Shown here one piece after another: positions 1 to 9,443 of a stretch of 33,848 nucleotides of DNA; position 1 is the first letter of the stretch, and each line of letters begins with the position of its first letter. The notes beneath the pieces are model-generated. The model ran no database searches. It saw only the letters and a program-made list of their open reading frames with translations, and was not told where the DNA came from. Source of the stretch: RSA11 sp965652565 (GTDB lineage Bacteria; Actinomycetota; Thermoleophilia; Solirubrobacterales; 70-9); assembly GCA_965652565.1 (NCBI GenBank), contig CBFGWL010000024.1, positions 1-33,848 on the forward strand. The letters run 5' to 3'. Position numbers and translations under genes: made by a program.

Positions 1-949
1 GCATCCCGCCGTAGCCCATCGAGCGCAGGAACGGCAGGGGCAGGGCGATCAGCGCAAAGAGGCCGATCGCGACCGTGATCCCGCTGAACACGACCGCGCG
101 CCCTGCGGTCTCCATCGCGCGCTGCACCGCCTCATCGCCGGTGCGCCCATGCGCGCGCTCCTCGCGCCAGCGGGTGCAGACCAGCAGCGAGTAGTCGATC
201 GCGATGCCGAGCCCGACGAGCGCGACCAGGAACTGGACGACGGGGGAGATGTCGGTGAGCTGCGCCAGGCCGAGCAGCAACAGGAACGTCGTGAGGATGG
301 ACACCGCAGCCATCACGATCGGCACGAAGGCGAGCAGCGACGCGAAGACGAAGGCGAGCACGAGCAGGGCGCCGGCGGCGCCGATCACGGTCTCGAGCAG
401 CACGCCCGGCCCCTCGGCCTCATCACCGCCGTCGTTCTGCAGCGCACCGAAGCCGGTGACGTGGACGGGCTCGCCCGCCACCGTGACCCCGTCGAGGGCC
501 TCGGTGATCCGGGCGGCCGTCTCGTCGCTTTCGCCGAACGGATCCTCGCCCTGCGGGGGCGCGTAGGCCAGCGCGAAGACGGTGCGCCCGTCCTCGGAGA
601 TGAACGCGTCGTCGCCGGTCGAGGGGTACGACGCGATTCGCGTGCCGGGCAGCGTGCGCTCGATCACGCGGTCAATGCGGGCGAGATCGGCCTTCACCTC
701 GGGTGAGGCGGCGGTCTCGCCCTCGGGCAAGGTGACGACCGGAACTATCGGATCGACGTTTCCGGTCCCTCCGTAGAGCTCCGAGATGCGCTCGTTGGTG
801 GTCCAGCCCTCCTTGTCGGGGGCGCTGAACTCCTGGTCGAGGGCCTCGCTCGCGGGCCCCGCCGCGATCATCCCGGCGATTGCGAGCACCGCCCAGAAGG
901 TCACGACGATGCGCTTGTGGGCGAGCACCCATTTGGTCAGCGACGACAC
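1..949 (-). CDS. MMPL/RND family transporter, N-terminal part (runs off the window)
   Basis: Minus-strand reading frame open from a GTG at 949-947 to the window edge, about 316 residues. GGAGG on the coding strand (956-960) lies 6 nt upstream and fixes the start. The product begins SSLTKWVLAHKRIVV and a first hydrophobic helix (about residues 13-30), followed by an extracytoplasmic domain. A transmembrane block then contains FLVALVGLGIAIDYSLL and the basic stretch TRWREE, which is the typical MMPL family helix with its conserved Asp-Tyr pair. MMPL proteins are proton-driven exporters of lipids, siderophores or hydrophobic compounds in the cytoplasmic membrane. The substrate cannot be read here. 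It is divergent from the acyl-CoA mutase gene at 1089. The C-terminal half is outside the window. Confidence 0.9.
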   Translation of the reverse strand, partial: MSSLTKWVLAHKRIVVTFWAVLAIAGMIAAGPASEALDQEFSAPDKEGWTTNERISELYGGTGNVDPIVPVVTLPEGETAASPEVKADLARIDRVIERTLPGTRIASYPSTGDDAFISEDGRTVFALAYAPPQGEDPFGESDETAARITEALDGVTVAGEPVHVTGFGALQNDGGDEAEGPGVLLETVIGAAGALLVLAFVFASLLAFVPIVMAAVSILTTFLLLLGLAQLTDISPVVQFLVALVGLGIAIDYSLLVCTRWREERAHGRTGDEAVQRAMETAGRAVVFSGITVAIGLFALIALPLPFLRSMGYGGM

Positions 950-1076
950 GGTCTACCTCCAATCGTTGACTGCGTCGTCCACCGTTTCGCGGCTCGCGCG
1001 GTGCGTCCATTCGGGATGTCCCCAATCGACCCCGAGACGTTTCCGGGGGGTGGCTCGGGGGCGGGGGCCGCGTACG

Positions 1077-1082
1077 TAGACT
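1077..1082 (+). promoter_or_regulatory. Candidate -10 element of a leaderless mutase transcript
   Basis: TAGACT is followed by exactly 6 nt and then the ATG at 1089. No Shine-Dalgarno sequence lies before that ATG. This spacing would place transcription start on the A of the start codon. No convincing -35 hexamer is visible. Inference from spacing only. Confidence 0.45.
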
Positions 1083-1088
1083 CTGGGT

Positions 1089-2747
<1,659 letters not shown>

Positions 2748-2826
2748 AGCCGGCGGCGCCGTTACGCGCCCGCGCGCTCGGGTAGCGGCTTGCGGGTCAG
2801 CCCCGCAGGCCAGCGAAAGGAGCCGC

Positions 2827-4011
2827 ATGAAGGCCGTCACATGGCATGGGAAGCGCGACGTGCGCGTCGACGAGGTGCCTGAGCCCGTCATCCAGGAGCC
2901 CACGGACGTGATCGTGCGGGTCACCTCGGCCGGGCTCTGCGGCTCCGACCTGCACCTCTACGAGGTGCTGGGCCCGTTCCTCGACGAGGGCGACATCCTC
3001 GGCCACGAGCCGATGGGCATCGTCGAGGAGGTCGGTCCGGACGTGACCGAGGTGAAGGCCGGCGATCGGGTCGTGGTCCCGTTCAACGTCTCCTGCGGGA
3101 GCTGCTTCATGTGCAACCAGGGCCTGCAGTCGCAGTGCGAGACGACCCAGGTGCACGAGCACGGCAGCGGCGCCTCGCTGTTCGGCTACACGCGACTCTA
3201 CGGACAGGTGCCCGGCGGCCAGGCCGAGTTCCTGCGGGTGCCGTTCGGCAACGCGCTGCCGATCAAGGTCCCCGAGGGGCCGCCCGACGACCGCTACGTC
3301 TATCTCTCGGACGTGCTGCCGACGGCCTGGCAGGCCGTGGCGTACGCCGACCCGCCCGCGGGCGGCAGCCTGGCCGTCCTCGGGCTGGGGCCGATCGGCG
3401 ACATGGCCGCGCGGATCGCGATCCACAAGGGCCACCGGGTGATCGGCATCGACCTCGTCGACGAGCGGCTGCAGCGCGCCCGCGAGCGCGGGGTGGAGGT
3501 GCTCGACCTGCGCGAGTTCGAAGATGGCGACCTCTCCGCCGCCGTCCAGGAGCTCACCGACGGGCGCGGCCCGAACTCGGTGATCGACGCGGTGGGCATG
3601 GAGGCGCACGGCGCGCCGGGCGCGAAGCTCGCTCAGGACCTCACCGGGTATCTGCCCGACTCGGTAGCGGAGCGGCTGATGAAGAAGGCGGGCATCGATC
3701 GCCTGCACGCGCTGCACCTCGCGATCGAGCTCGTCCGCCGCGGCGGCACGCTTTCGATCAGCGGCGTCTACGGCGGCATGGCCGACCCGATGCCGATGCT
3801 CACCCTCTTCGACAAGCAGGTGCAGATCCGCATGGGCCAGGCCAATGTGTGGCGCTGGGTCGACGACATCCTGCCGCTGCTCACCGACGAGGACCCGCTC
3901 GGCGTCGACGGTTTCGCGACGCACCACGTGCCGCTCGCCGACGCCCCCGAGGCCTATAAGAAGTTCCAGGACAAAAGCGACGGCGCCGTCAAGATCCTGT
4001 TCCGCCCCTAG
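2827..4011 (+). CDS. Zinc-dependent alcohol dehydrogenase (MDR superfamily, formaldehyde-dehydrogenase-like branch)
   Basis: The 394-residue medium-chain dehydrogenase has catalytic zinc ligands Cys38 (GLCGSD) and His60-Glu61 (GHEPMG), and structural zinc cysteines 90, 93, 96 and 104 (CGSCFMCNQGLQSQC). The nucleotide-binding loop is GLGPIG near residue 185, with an acidic residue at the end of the second strand (GIDLVD) that suggests NAD(H). An insertion around HGAPGAKLAQDLTGYLPDS resembles the long loop of the glutathione-independent formaldehyde dehydrogenase branch, although the true substrate is unknown. Start ATG is preceded by AAAGGAG at good spacing. It lies 79 bp downstream of the mutase on the same strand and may be cotranscribed. 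The last 23 bp overlap the convergent antiporter gene. Confidence 0.88.
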   Translation: MKAVTWHGKRDVRVDEVPEPVIQEPTDVIVRVTSAGLCGSDLHLYEVLGPFLDEGDILGHEPMGIVEEVGPDVTEVKAGDRVVVPFNVSCGSCFMCNQGLQSQCETTQVHEHGSGASLFGYTRLYGQVPGGQAEFLRVPFGNALPIKVPEGPPDDRYVYLSDVLPTAWQAVAYADPPAGGSLAVLGLGPIGDMAARIAIHKGHRVIGIDLVDERLQRARERGVEVLDLREFEDGDLSAAVQELTDGRGPNSVIDAVGMEAHGAPGAKLAQDLTGYLPDSVAERLMKKAGIDRLHALHLAIELVRRGGTLSISGVYGGMADPMPMLTLFDKQVQIRMGQANVWRWVDDILPLLTDEDPLGVDGFATHHVPLADAPEAYKKFQDKSDGAVKILFRP

Positions 4012-5215
4012 CGGCCGCTGCGGGCTCGTCATCGGCGGTTACGCCGAGACGCTCAGCGACGGGCCGCGCGGTGAGCCCGTACACGGCCACCGTCACCGCG
4101 ATCACGAGGAAGGTCGCCGGGATGAGCACCTCGGCATCGGGCACGCCGGCCTGCTGGAGATCGATCTGAAAGGCCGCTACGGTCGCCGCCGCGACTATGC
4201 CGCGCGGCATCATCCAGGCGAGGAAAGCTCGCTCGTTGCGCGCCATCCCTGACCCGAGCGCGCACACCGAGCTCGAGATCGGCCGGATGAGCAGGATCAG
4301 CGCGGCGGCGAAGAGCAGGCCCTCGATGCCGAGTGCCGTCACGTCGCCGATCTCAACGTCAGCCGCCAGGACGATGAACAAGGCCCCGATCAGGAGCGCG
4401 ACGAGGGTCTCGGTAAAGATCTCGGTCTCGCGGGCGACCTGCTCGGCGCTGTTGGCGAGCATCGCGCCGAGGGCCACCGCCGCCACCAGGCCGGCGTCGT
4501 CGAAGACGATGCTCGCGACCGCGCTCGCCGTGAGCACGACCCCGAGCGTCGTGATCGACTTGAGGGCGTGGGTGAACCGCGGGCTATTGACGATCGGTTG
4601 CAGGAGCAACGCGGCGACCACGCCGATCGCGGCTCCGACCGCGATCGTCCCCAGGAACGTGCCCGGCTCGAGGTCGCCGCCGCCTGAGGCGACCGCGTGG
4701 AAGGTGAGCACCGCCAGGATCGCGCCAACGGGGTCGATCAGGATGCCCTCCCAGCGCAGCACGGTCGCGAGCTCGCGGTTCGGGCGCACGAACTCGATCA
4801 GGGGCAGCACGACCGTGGGCCCCGAGAGCGTGAGCACCGCACCGAGGATCAGGGCGATGCGCCAATCGATGCCGAGGATCAGCCAGGCCGCGAGCGTGGC
4901 GAGAACCCACGTGATCAACACGCCGATCGTCACCAGGCGGCCGACGAGCGGGCCGGTCCCGCGCCCGGCCAAGTCGCTGCGCCGCAGCGAGAGCGCTCCG
5001 TCGAAGAGGATCACGGCCACGGCGAGGTTCACGAAGGGCTCGCGCAGATCGCCAAGCAAATCGACCGGGTCGATGATCCCGGTCACCGACTCGCCGAGGA
5101 GGACGCCCGCGATGAGCAGGGGCACGATCGCGGGCAGCGCGAGGCGCGCGGCGATCAATTGCGATGCGGTCGCGCTCGCGACGATCAGCGCGAACGCCAG
5201 CGTCTCGTCGTTCAT
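3989..5215 (-). CDS. CPA1-type cation/proton antiporter
   Basis: The 408-residue, almost wholly hydrophobic protein has about 12 predicted membrane helices and no long cytoplasmic tail. Family landmarks are the glycine-rich first helices (PAIVPLLIAGVLLGE), LTLSGPTVVLPLI (129-140), EGILIDPVGAILAVL (156-170) and MMPRGIVAAATVAAF near the end. The usual TDP and ND ion-site motifs read SGP (131-133) and IDP (160-162), a pattern I associate with a NhaP-like bacterial subgroup. Asp161 is the likely ion ligand. It would exchange Na+ or K+ for protons across the cytoplasmic membrane. It starts 10 bp after the zwf stop on the same strand, with GGGAGGG just before the ATG, so it is probably the second gene of a zwf operon. 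Its 3' end overlaps the convergent dehydrogenase. Confidence 0.88.
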   Translation of the reverse strand: MNDETLAFALIVASATASQLIAARLALPAIVPLLIAGVLLGESVTGIIDPVDLLGDLREPFVNLAVAVILFDGALSLRRSDLAGRGTGPLVGRLVTIGVLITWVLATLAAWLILGIDWRIALILGAVLTLSGPTVVLPLIEFVRPNRELATVLRWEGILIDPVGAILAVLTFHAVASGGGDLEPGTFLGTIAVGAAIGVVAALLLQPIVNSPRFTHALKSITTLGVVLTASAVASIVFDDAGLVAAVALGAMLANSAEQVARETEIFTETLVALLIGALFIVLAADVEIGDVTALGIEGLLFAAALILLIRPISSSVCALGSGMARNERAFLAWMMPRGIVAAATVAAFQIDLQQAGVPDAEVLIPATFLVIAVTVAVYGLTARPVAERLGVTADDEPAAAARGGTGS

Positions 5216-5225
5216 ACCCTCCCGC

Positions 5226-6623
5226 TCACGCCATCCATGGCTCGTACCACTCGCAGACCCCGGCCACGATTTCCTCGGCCTCGGCGGGTCCCCAGGTGCC
5301 TGGAGGGTACGGATACACGGGCGGCGGTGCCGCGATCAGGGGCTCCACGATCCGCCAGGTTTGCTCGATCGAGTCCTCCCGCGTGAACAGCTGGTTGCGT
5401 CCTGCGAGCGCGTCCCCGAGGAGGCGCTCGTAGGCCTCGGGGAGCGAGCGGCCGTCGTGGTCGAAGAGGACCTCCAGGTCCGCGGGCTCGAACGCGTCGT
5501 CGCCGGCGCGCTTGGCGATGAAGCGGATGCGCGCTCCCGGCTTGGGCTCGATCCGGATCACGATCTGGTTCGCGTCCGGCACCTGCCCCGGTCCAACGCC
5601 CAGCCGCGGCGGCTCCTTCATGACTACGTTGACCTCGGTCGCGTGCGTCGGCATCTGCTTGCCGGCCCTGATGAAGAACGGCACGCCGTCCCAGCGCCAG
5701 TTGTCGATCGCGAGCTCGAGTGCCGCGAAGGTCTCCGTCTGCGAGTCGGGGGCGACGCCGTCGATGTCGCGGTAGCCCTCGTACTGGCCGCGGACGTACT
5801 TGCCCGGGTCGGCTGCGCGCACCGCCTTGAAGAGCTGCAGGCGCCGGTCGCGGATCGAGTCCTCCTCGTTCGCCGACGGCGGTTCCATCGCGACCAGGGC
5901 CAAGACCTGCAGGAGGTGGTTCTGGACGACGTCCCGTAGGGCGCCCACCGGGTCGTAGAAGCGGCCGCGGTCCTCGACCCCGAAATCCTCGGCCATCGTG
6001 ATCTGCACGTGGGACACGTAGTGGCGGTTCCAGACCGGCTCGAGCAGGCTGTTCGCGAACCGCAGGTACGTGATGTCCATGACCGGTTCCTTGCCCAGGA
6101 AGTGGTCGATCCGCAGGATCTGGTCCTCGTCCAGCACCTCGTGGAGCTCTTCGTTGAGCGCCTGGGCGGACGCGAGGTCGTGCCCGAACGGTTTCTCGAT
6201 CACGACCCGGGCGCCCTCCGTGAGCCCCGCGTCGCCGAGCCCGTGTACGACCGTGGCGAAGAGGCTCGGCGGGATCTCCAGGTAGAAGACGGGGGCGCTG
6301 GCGGCGCTCACCGCGCGCTTCACCGCGGCGTAGGTCTCGGCCTCCGCGTAATCGCCCTGCACGTACGTGAGGCGCTCCTCGAGTCGGCGCAGCACTCCCT
6401 CGTCGACGTCGTCGACGGTGCCCAGCACCGCGTCGCGGGCGTGCTCGCGCAGGTGCTCGGCGTTCCAGTCGTTGCGCGCGACCCCGATCACCGGCACGTG
6501 GAGCGCCCCCTTCTCCTCGAGGCGGTAGAGCGCCTTCAGGGTCATCTTCCGGGCCAGATCGCCCGTGATGCCGAAGATGACGAGCGCGTCCGCCGGCCTG
6601 GTGTGCTCCGCCCCTGGGGTCAC
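5226..6623 (-). CDS. zwf: Glucose-6-phosphate 1-dehydrogenase
   Basis: This enzyme oxidises glucose 6-phosphate to 6-phosphogluconolactone, the entry step of the oxidative pentose phosphate pathway. Visible motifs are the dinucleotide loop FGITGDLARK (17-26), EKPFGHD (143-149) and the active-site stretch RIDHFLGKEP (171-180) with Asp173, His174 and Lys178. I chose the GTG at 6623-6621, giving 465 residues. An in-frame upstream start would run into the divergent gnd gene at 6742 and add a low-complexity, Ser/Arg-rich extension. A TAGGGT hexamer (coding strand, 6639-6634) lies 10 nt upstream of the GTG, so the leader may be very short. gnd is divergent and the antiporter follows. Confidence 0.95.
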   Translation of the reverse strand: MTPGAEHTRPADALVIFGITGDLARKMTLKALYRLEEKGALHVPVIGVARNDWNAEHLREHARDAVLGTVDDVDEGVLRRLEERLTYVQGDYAEAETYAAVKRAVSAASAPVFYLEIPPSLFATVVHGLGDAGLTEGARVVIEKPFGHDLASAQALNEELHEVLDEDQILRIDHFLGKEPVMDITYLRFANSLLEPVWNRHYVSHVQITMAEDFGVEDRGRFYDPVGALRDVVQNHLLQVLALVAMEPPSANEEDSIRDRRLQLFKAVRAADPGKYVRGQYEGYRDIDGVAPDSQTETFAALELAIDNWRWDGVPFFIRAGKQMPTHATEVNVVMKEPPRLGVGPGQVPDANQIVIRIEPKPGARIRFIAKRAGDDAFEPADLEVLFDHDGRSLPEAYERLLGDALAGRNQLFTREDSIEQTWRIVEPLIAAPPPVYPYPPGTWGPAEAEEIVAGVCEWYEPWMA

Positions 6624-6741
6624 CGCTCGCCCGACCCTACCGTGCGCGGCGCGTCCGGGATGTCCGGTTCGGCCGAAATCTCCACACGCGACGCCAGGCG
6701 TGCTCTTAGGATGCGACGAACTCGACGCGAAGGAGTGATCT

Positions 6742-7770
6742 ATGAGCGAGCGTTCGGAGCTCGGTGTCGTCGGCCTCGGGAGGATGGGCGCCAACATCGC
6801 TCGCCGTCTCAAACGCGCCGGTCATCGCTGCGTGGTCTACGACGTCAACCCCGATGCGGTGCAGGAGTTGGCGTCCGAGGGGATGGAGGGGGTTGGCTCC
6901 CTGACCGAGCTCGCCGCACAGCTCACCCCGCCGCGAGCCGTGTGGCTCATGGTGCCGGCCGGTGAGATCACCGAGTCCACCGTGCGCGCGGTCGCGGAGG
7001 TGCTGGAGCCGGGCGACGTGGTGATCGACGGCGGCAACTCCAACTACCGCGACGACATCCGCAGGGCCGCCGAGCTGCGCGAGCGCGGCCTCGACTACAT
7101 CGATTGCGGGACGAGCGGCGGCGTGTTCGGGCTCGAGCGCGGGTACTGCCTGATGATCGGCGGGCCCGACGAGGCCGTGCAGCGCCTCGACCCGATCTTC
7201 GCGGCGCTCGCCCCCGGCGTCGACGCCGCCGCGCGGACCCCCGGCCGCGACGGGGATCCGACCCCCGCCGAGCAGGGGTACTTGCACTGCGGCCCGAACG
7301 GCGCCGGGCACTTCGTGAAGATGGTGCACAACGGCATCGAGTACGGCGTGATGGCCGCCTACGCCGAGGGGCTCAACGTGCTCAAGGGCGCCAACGCCGG
7401 CGCGGAGGACCGCGAGGCCGACGCGGAGACCGCGCCGCTCGCGCACCCCGAGTACTACCGCTACGAGATCGACATCGCGGAGGTCGCGGAGCTGTGGCGA
7501 CGCGGGAGCGTGATCGGCTCCTGGCTGCTCGACCTGACGGCGGCGGCGCTGCGCGAGTCGCCCGACCTCGGCGATTTCGCTGGACGCGTCTCCGACTCCG
7601 GCGAGGGGCGCTGGACGTCGATCGCGGCGATCGAGGAGGGCGTCCCGACCCCCGTGCTCACGACGGCGCTCTACGAGCGCTTCGCGTCGCGCGACCTCGA
7701 CGATTTCGCCAACCGCGTGCTGGCGGCGATGCGCAAGCAGTTCGGCGGGCACGAGGAGAAACCGGCCTGA
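6742..7770 (+). CDS. gnd: 6-phosphogluconate dehydrogenase, decarboxylating, short type
   Basis: The enzyme converts 6-phosphogluconate to ribulose 5-phosphate and CO2. At 342 residues this is the short form, well below the roughly 470 residues of the common NADP-dependent enzyme. Motifs are GLGRMG (11-16), IDGGNSNYRDD (93-103), CGTSGGVFGLERGYCLM and GPNGAGHFVKMVHNGIEYG with the catalytic Lys. The residue ending the second Rossmann strand is Asp34 (YDVNP) rather than the Asn-Arg pair of NADP enzymes, which suggests NAD preference; this is an inference. AAGGAG at 6730-6735 supports the ATG. A TAGGAT at 6707-6712 is a candidate -10. pgl follows with its start in or just after the gnd stop. Confidence 0.94.
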   Translation: MSERSELGVVGLGRMGANIARRLKRAGHRCVVYDVNPDAVQELASEGMEGVGSLTELAAQLTPPRAVWLMVPAGEITESTVRAVAEVLEPGDVVIDGGNSNYRDDIRRAAELRERGLDYIDCGTSGGVFGLERGYCLMIGGPDEAVQRLDPIFAALAPGVDAAARTPGRDGDPTPAEQGYLHCGPNGAGHFVKMVHNGIEYGVMAAYAEGLNVLKGANAGAEDREADAETAPLAHPEYYRYEIDIAEVAELWRRGSVIGSWLLDLTAAALRESPDLGDFAGRVSDSGEGRWTSIAAIEEGVPTPVLTTALYERFASRDLDDFANRVLAAMRKQFGGHEEKPA

Positions 7771-7778
7771 GCCTGGAG

Positions 7779-8432
7779 GTGGAACGGGCCGCCGACGCGG
7801 CGGACGCGGCCGCCCGCGCGGCGGCGCGCATCGCTGCTGCCGCCCGTGCGGCGGCGGCGGACCGGGGCGGCTTCGCGATCGCGCTGAGCGGCGGGCGCAC
7901 GCCCTGGCTCATGTGCGCGCGCCTGGCCGATCACGAGGTCCCGTGGGAGCGCGGCGCGCTCTTCCAGGTGGACGAGCGGGCTGCGCCCGACGGCGATGCG
8001 GACCGCAACCTCACGCACCTGCGCGAGTCGCTGCCGGCGGCGGCCGTCGAGCGACTGCGCCCGATGCCCGTTGAAGAGGCCGACCTGGACTCGGCGGCGC
8101 GCGCGTACGAGGCCGAGCTGCCGGAGCGATTCGACCTCGTCCACCTCGGGCTCGGCGCCGACGGCCACACGGCCTCGCTCGTTCCGGGCGACGCGGTGCT
8201 CGGCGAGGCCGCGCGCCTCGTCGCGCCGACCGCGACCGCCTACCAGGGCCGCCGCCGCCTGACGCTCACCTATCCGGCGCTCGCCCGGGCGAGAGCGGTC
8301 CTGTGGCTCGTCACCGGCGCGGAGAAACGCCCGGCCCTGCGCGCCCTGCGGGCGGGCGACGAGTCGATCCCCGCGGCCCGCGTCCGCGCGGCCAGCGCCA
8401 CGCTCATCGCCGACCAAGCCGCGCTCGGCTGA
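7779..8432 (+). CDS. pgl: 6-phosphogluconolactonase
   Basis: The protein hydrolyses 6-phosphogluconolactone between the zwf and gnd steps. The 217-residue product contains FAIALSGGRTP near residue 32, VDERAAPDGDADRN, HLGLGADGHTASLVPG and TLTYPALARARAVLWLVTG, the standard order of the Pgl/DevB family. The N-terminus is an Ala-rich helix, as usual. The start is uncertain. GTG at 7779 is the first conventional start, but GGAG abuts it directly. A CTG at 7767 overlaps the gnd TGA and sits 8 nt after GAGGAG (7753-7758), so initiation there would add four residues. It is translationally linked to gnd. A palindromic repeat cluster begins 18 bp after its stop. Confidence 0.92.
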   Translation: MERAADAADAAARAAARIAAAARAAAADRGGFAIALSGGRTPWLMCARLADHEVPWERGALFQVDERAAPDGDADRNLTHLRESLPAAAVERLRPMPVEEADLDSAARAYEAELPERFDLVHLGLGADGHTASLVPGDAVLGEAARLVAPTATAYQGRRRLTLTYPALARARAVLWLVTGAEKRPALRALRAGDESIPAARVRAASATLIADQAALG

Positions 8433-8450
8433 CCCAAACCCCCCGGGACC

Positions 8451-8677
8451 ACGACTTCACGATTTCACCGGTTGATCCCACGAAATCGCGAACTCGCGCA
8501 GCGCCCCCTCGCGACTTCACGATCCTGTTGGTTGATCCCACACAATCGTGCACTCGCGTAGCCCGCCCCACGACTTCACGATGATGTCGGTTGATCCCAC
8601 GAAATCGTGCACTCGCGTCGAGCGCTCTCGCGAGTTCGCGATCTTGTTGGTTGATCCCACGAAATCGCGAAGTCGTG
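8451..8677. repeat. Cluster of four 48-bp imperfect palindromes at 60-bp spacing
   Basis: Units lie at 8451-8498, 8511-8558, 8570-8617 and 8630-8677, separated by unrelated 11-12 bp linkers. Each has outer arms of type CGACTTCACGAT and ATCGCGAACTCGCG that pair imperfectly (12-14 matches over 14-17 positions), and an off-centre invariant core GGTTGATCCCAC. All four are in the same orientation. They fill the gap between the convergent pgl and rpiA genes. Two further copies lie at 21929-22036. The extragenic position and palindromic form are REP-like, and the cluster may also act as a bidirectional terminator. No family name is known to me. Confidence 0.9.
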
Positions 8678-8701
8678 CAGGCAGCCGGCGAGGGCTCGCC
8701 G

Positions 8702-8729
8702 CGACGCCGGTCTAAACGACGCCGGTCTA
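8702..8729. repeat. 15-bp-offset direct repeat at the rpiA stop codon
   Basis: CGACGCCGGTCTA occurs at 8702-8714 and again at 8717-8729. The right copy contains the rpiA stop (TAG on the minus strand, 8729-8727). The left copy supplies a second in-frame TAG 15 nt downstream. It looks like a small tandem duplication. Confidence 0.8.
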
Positions 8730-9374
8730 GAAGGTGAGCCGCTCGACCGAGCCGTCGGCGCGGCCGATGTAGGCCTCGCTCACGAGCTCGGCGGCGAAGA
8801 GCCCGTGGTCGACGACGCCCGCGGTGTCGGCGAGTCGCTTGGCGAGCTCGGCCGGGTTGTCCACCGCGCCGATGAAGTCGGCGATCACCCCGCCGTCGGG
8901 GCTGGGCGGCGCCCCCTCGCGAACCCGCGCCTCGCCGAGGCCCCGCAGGGTCGCGCGCAGACCGTAGGCGAGTAGCTCGAGAGGAATGGGCGGCGCGATG
9001 TGCCCGACGAGCTTCGACTCGTCCGCGATCACCACGAAGCGCTCGGCCGCCGCCGCGACGACCTTTTCCCGCGTGTGCGCGCCGCCGCCGCCCTTGACGA
9101 GCCAGCCGTCGGGCGCGATCTGGTCGGCGCCGTCGATCGCGATGTCGAGGCGGTCGAGCTCGGCAAACGGCTCGACGGGGATGCCGAGCTCCAGGGCCTG
9201 CTTCTCCGTCGCGTTCGATGTCGCAACGCAGCGGATCTCGAGCCCGCGCTCCGCGAGGGCGGGGAGGAGGTGCGCCACGGTCGAGCCCGTCCCCAGGCCC
9301 ACCGTCATGCCGTTTTCGACCAACTCCGCGGCCGCTCGCGCGGCCGCTCGCTTGGCGTCGTCGCTCGTGGTCAC
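8727..9374 (-). CDS. rpiA: Ribose-5-phosphate isomerase A
   Basis: The enzyme interconverts ribose 5-phosphate and ribulose 5-phosphate in the non-oxidative pentose phosphate pathway. The 215-residue length is normal for RpiA. Motifs are GLGTGST (26-32), the catalytic region DGADQ (81-85), KGGGGAHTREK (94-104) with the general-base Glu103, and DESK (118-121). The start is GTG at 9374 (VTTSDDAKRAA). There is no Shine-Dalgarno sequence. TAAGTT on the coding strand (9387-9382) lies 7 nt upstream, which fits a leaderless transcript. The gene is divergent from tkt, and its 3' end faces pgl across the repeat cluster. Confidence 0.95.
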   Translation of the reverse strand: MTTSDDAKRAAARAAAELVENGMTVGLGTGSTVAHLLPALAERGLEIRCVATSNATEKQALELGIPVEPFAELDRLDIAIDGADQIAPDGWLVKGGGGAHTREKVVAAAAERFVVIADESKLVGHIAPPIPLELLAYGLRATLRGLGEARVREGAPPSPDGGVIADFIGAVDNPAELAKRLADTAGVVDHGLFAAELVSEAYIGRADGSVERLTF

Positions 9375-9381
9375 GTGCCGA

Positions 9382-9387
9382 AACTTA
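9382..9387 (-). promoter_or_regulatory. Candidate -10 element of a leaderless rpiA transcript
   Basis: The coding-strand sequence TAAGTT is followed by 7 nt and then the GTG start at 9374. No ribosome binding site is present in that interval. Inferred from spacing. Confidence 0.35.
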
Positions 9388-9431
9388 AATCACCGGCCGA
9401 ACTTCACCACCCACGCGTACCCCGCGGCGCT

Positions 9432-9437
9432 TATTCT
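9432..9437 (+). promoter_or_regulatory. Candidate -10 element of a leaderless tkt transcript
   Basis: TATTCT is followed by exactly 6 nt and then the GTG at 9444. A GAGGG at 9438-9442 is too close to the GTG to act as a normal Shine-Dalgarno sequence. Inferred from spacing. Confidence 0.4.
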
Positions 9438-9443
9438 GAGGGC

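Noticed and set aside
6624..6812. Upstream extension of zwf
   Set aside because: It adds 63 unconserved residues and overlaps the divergent gnd start and its ribosome site. GTG 6623 fits the family length.
8451..8677. CRISPR-like periodic array
   Set aside because: The period is regular, but the repeats diverge from each other and are themselves palindromic over 48 bp. The linkers are only 11-12 bp, and there are no cas genes.
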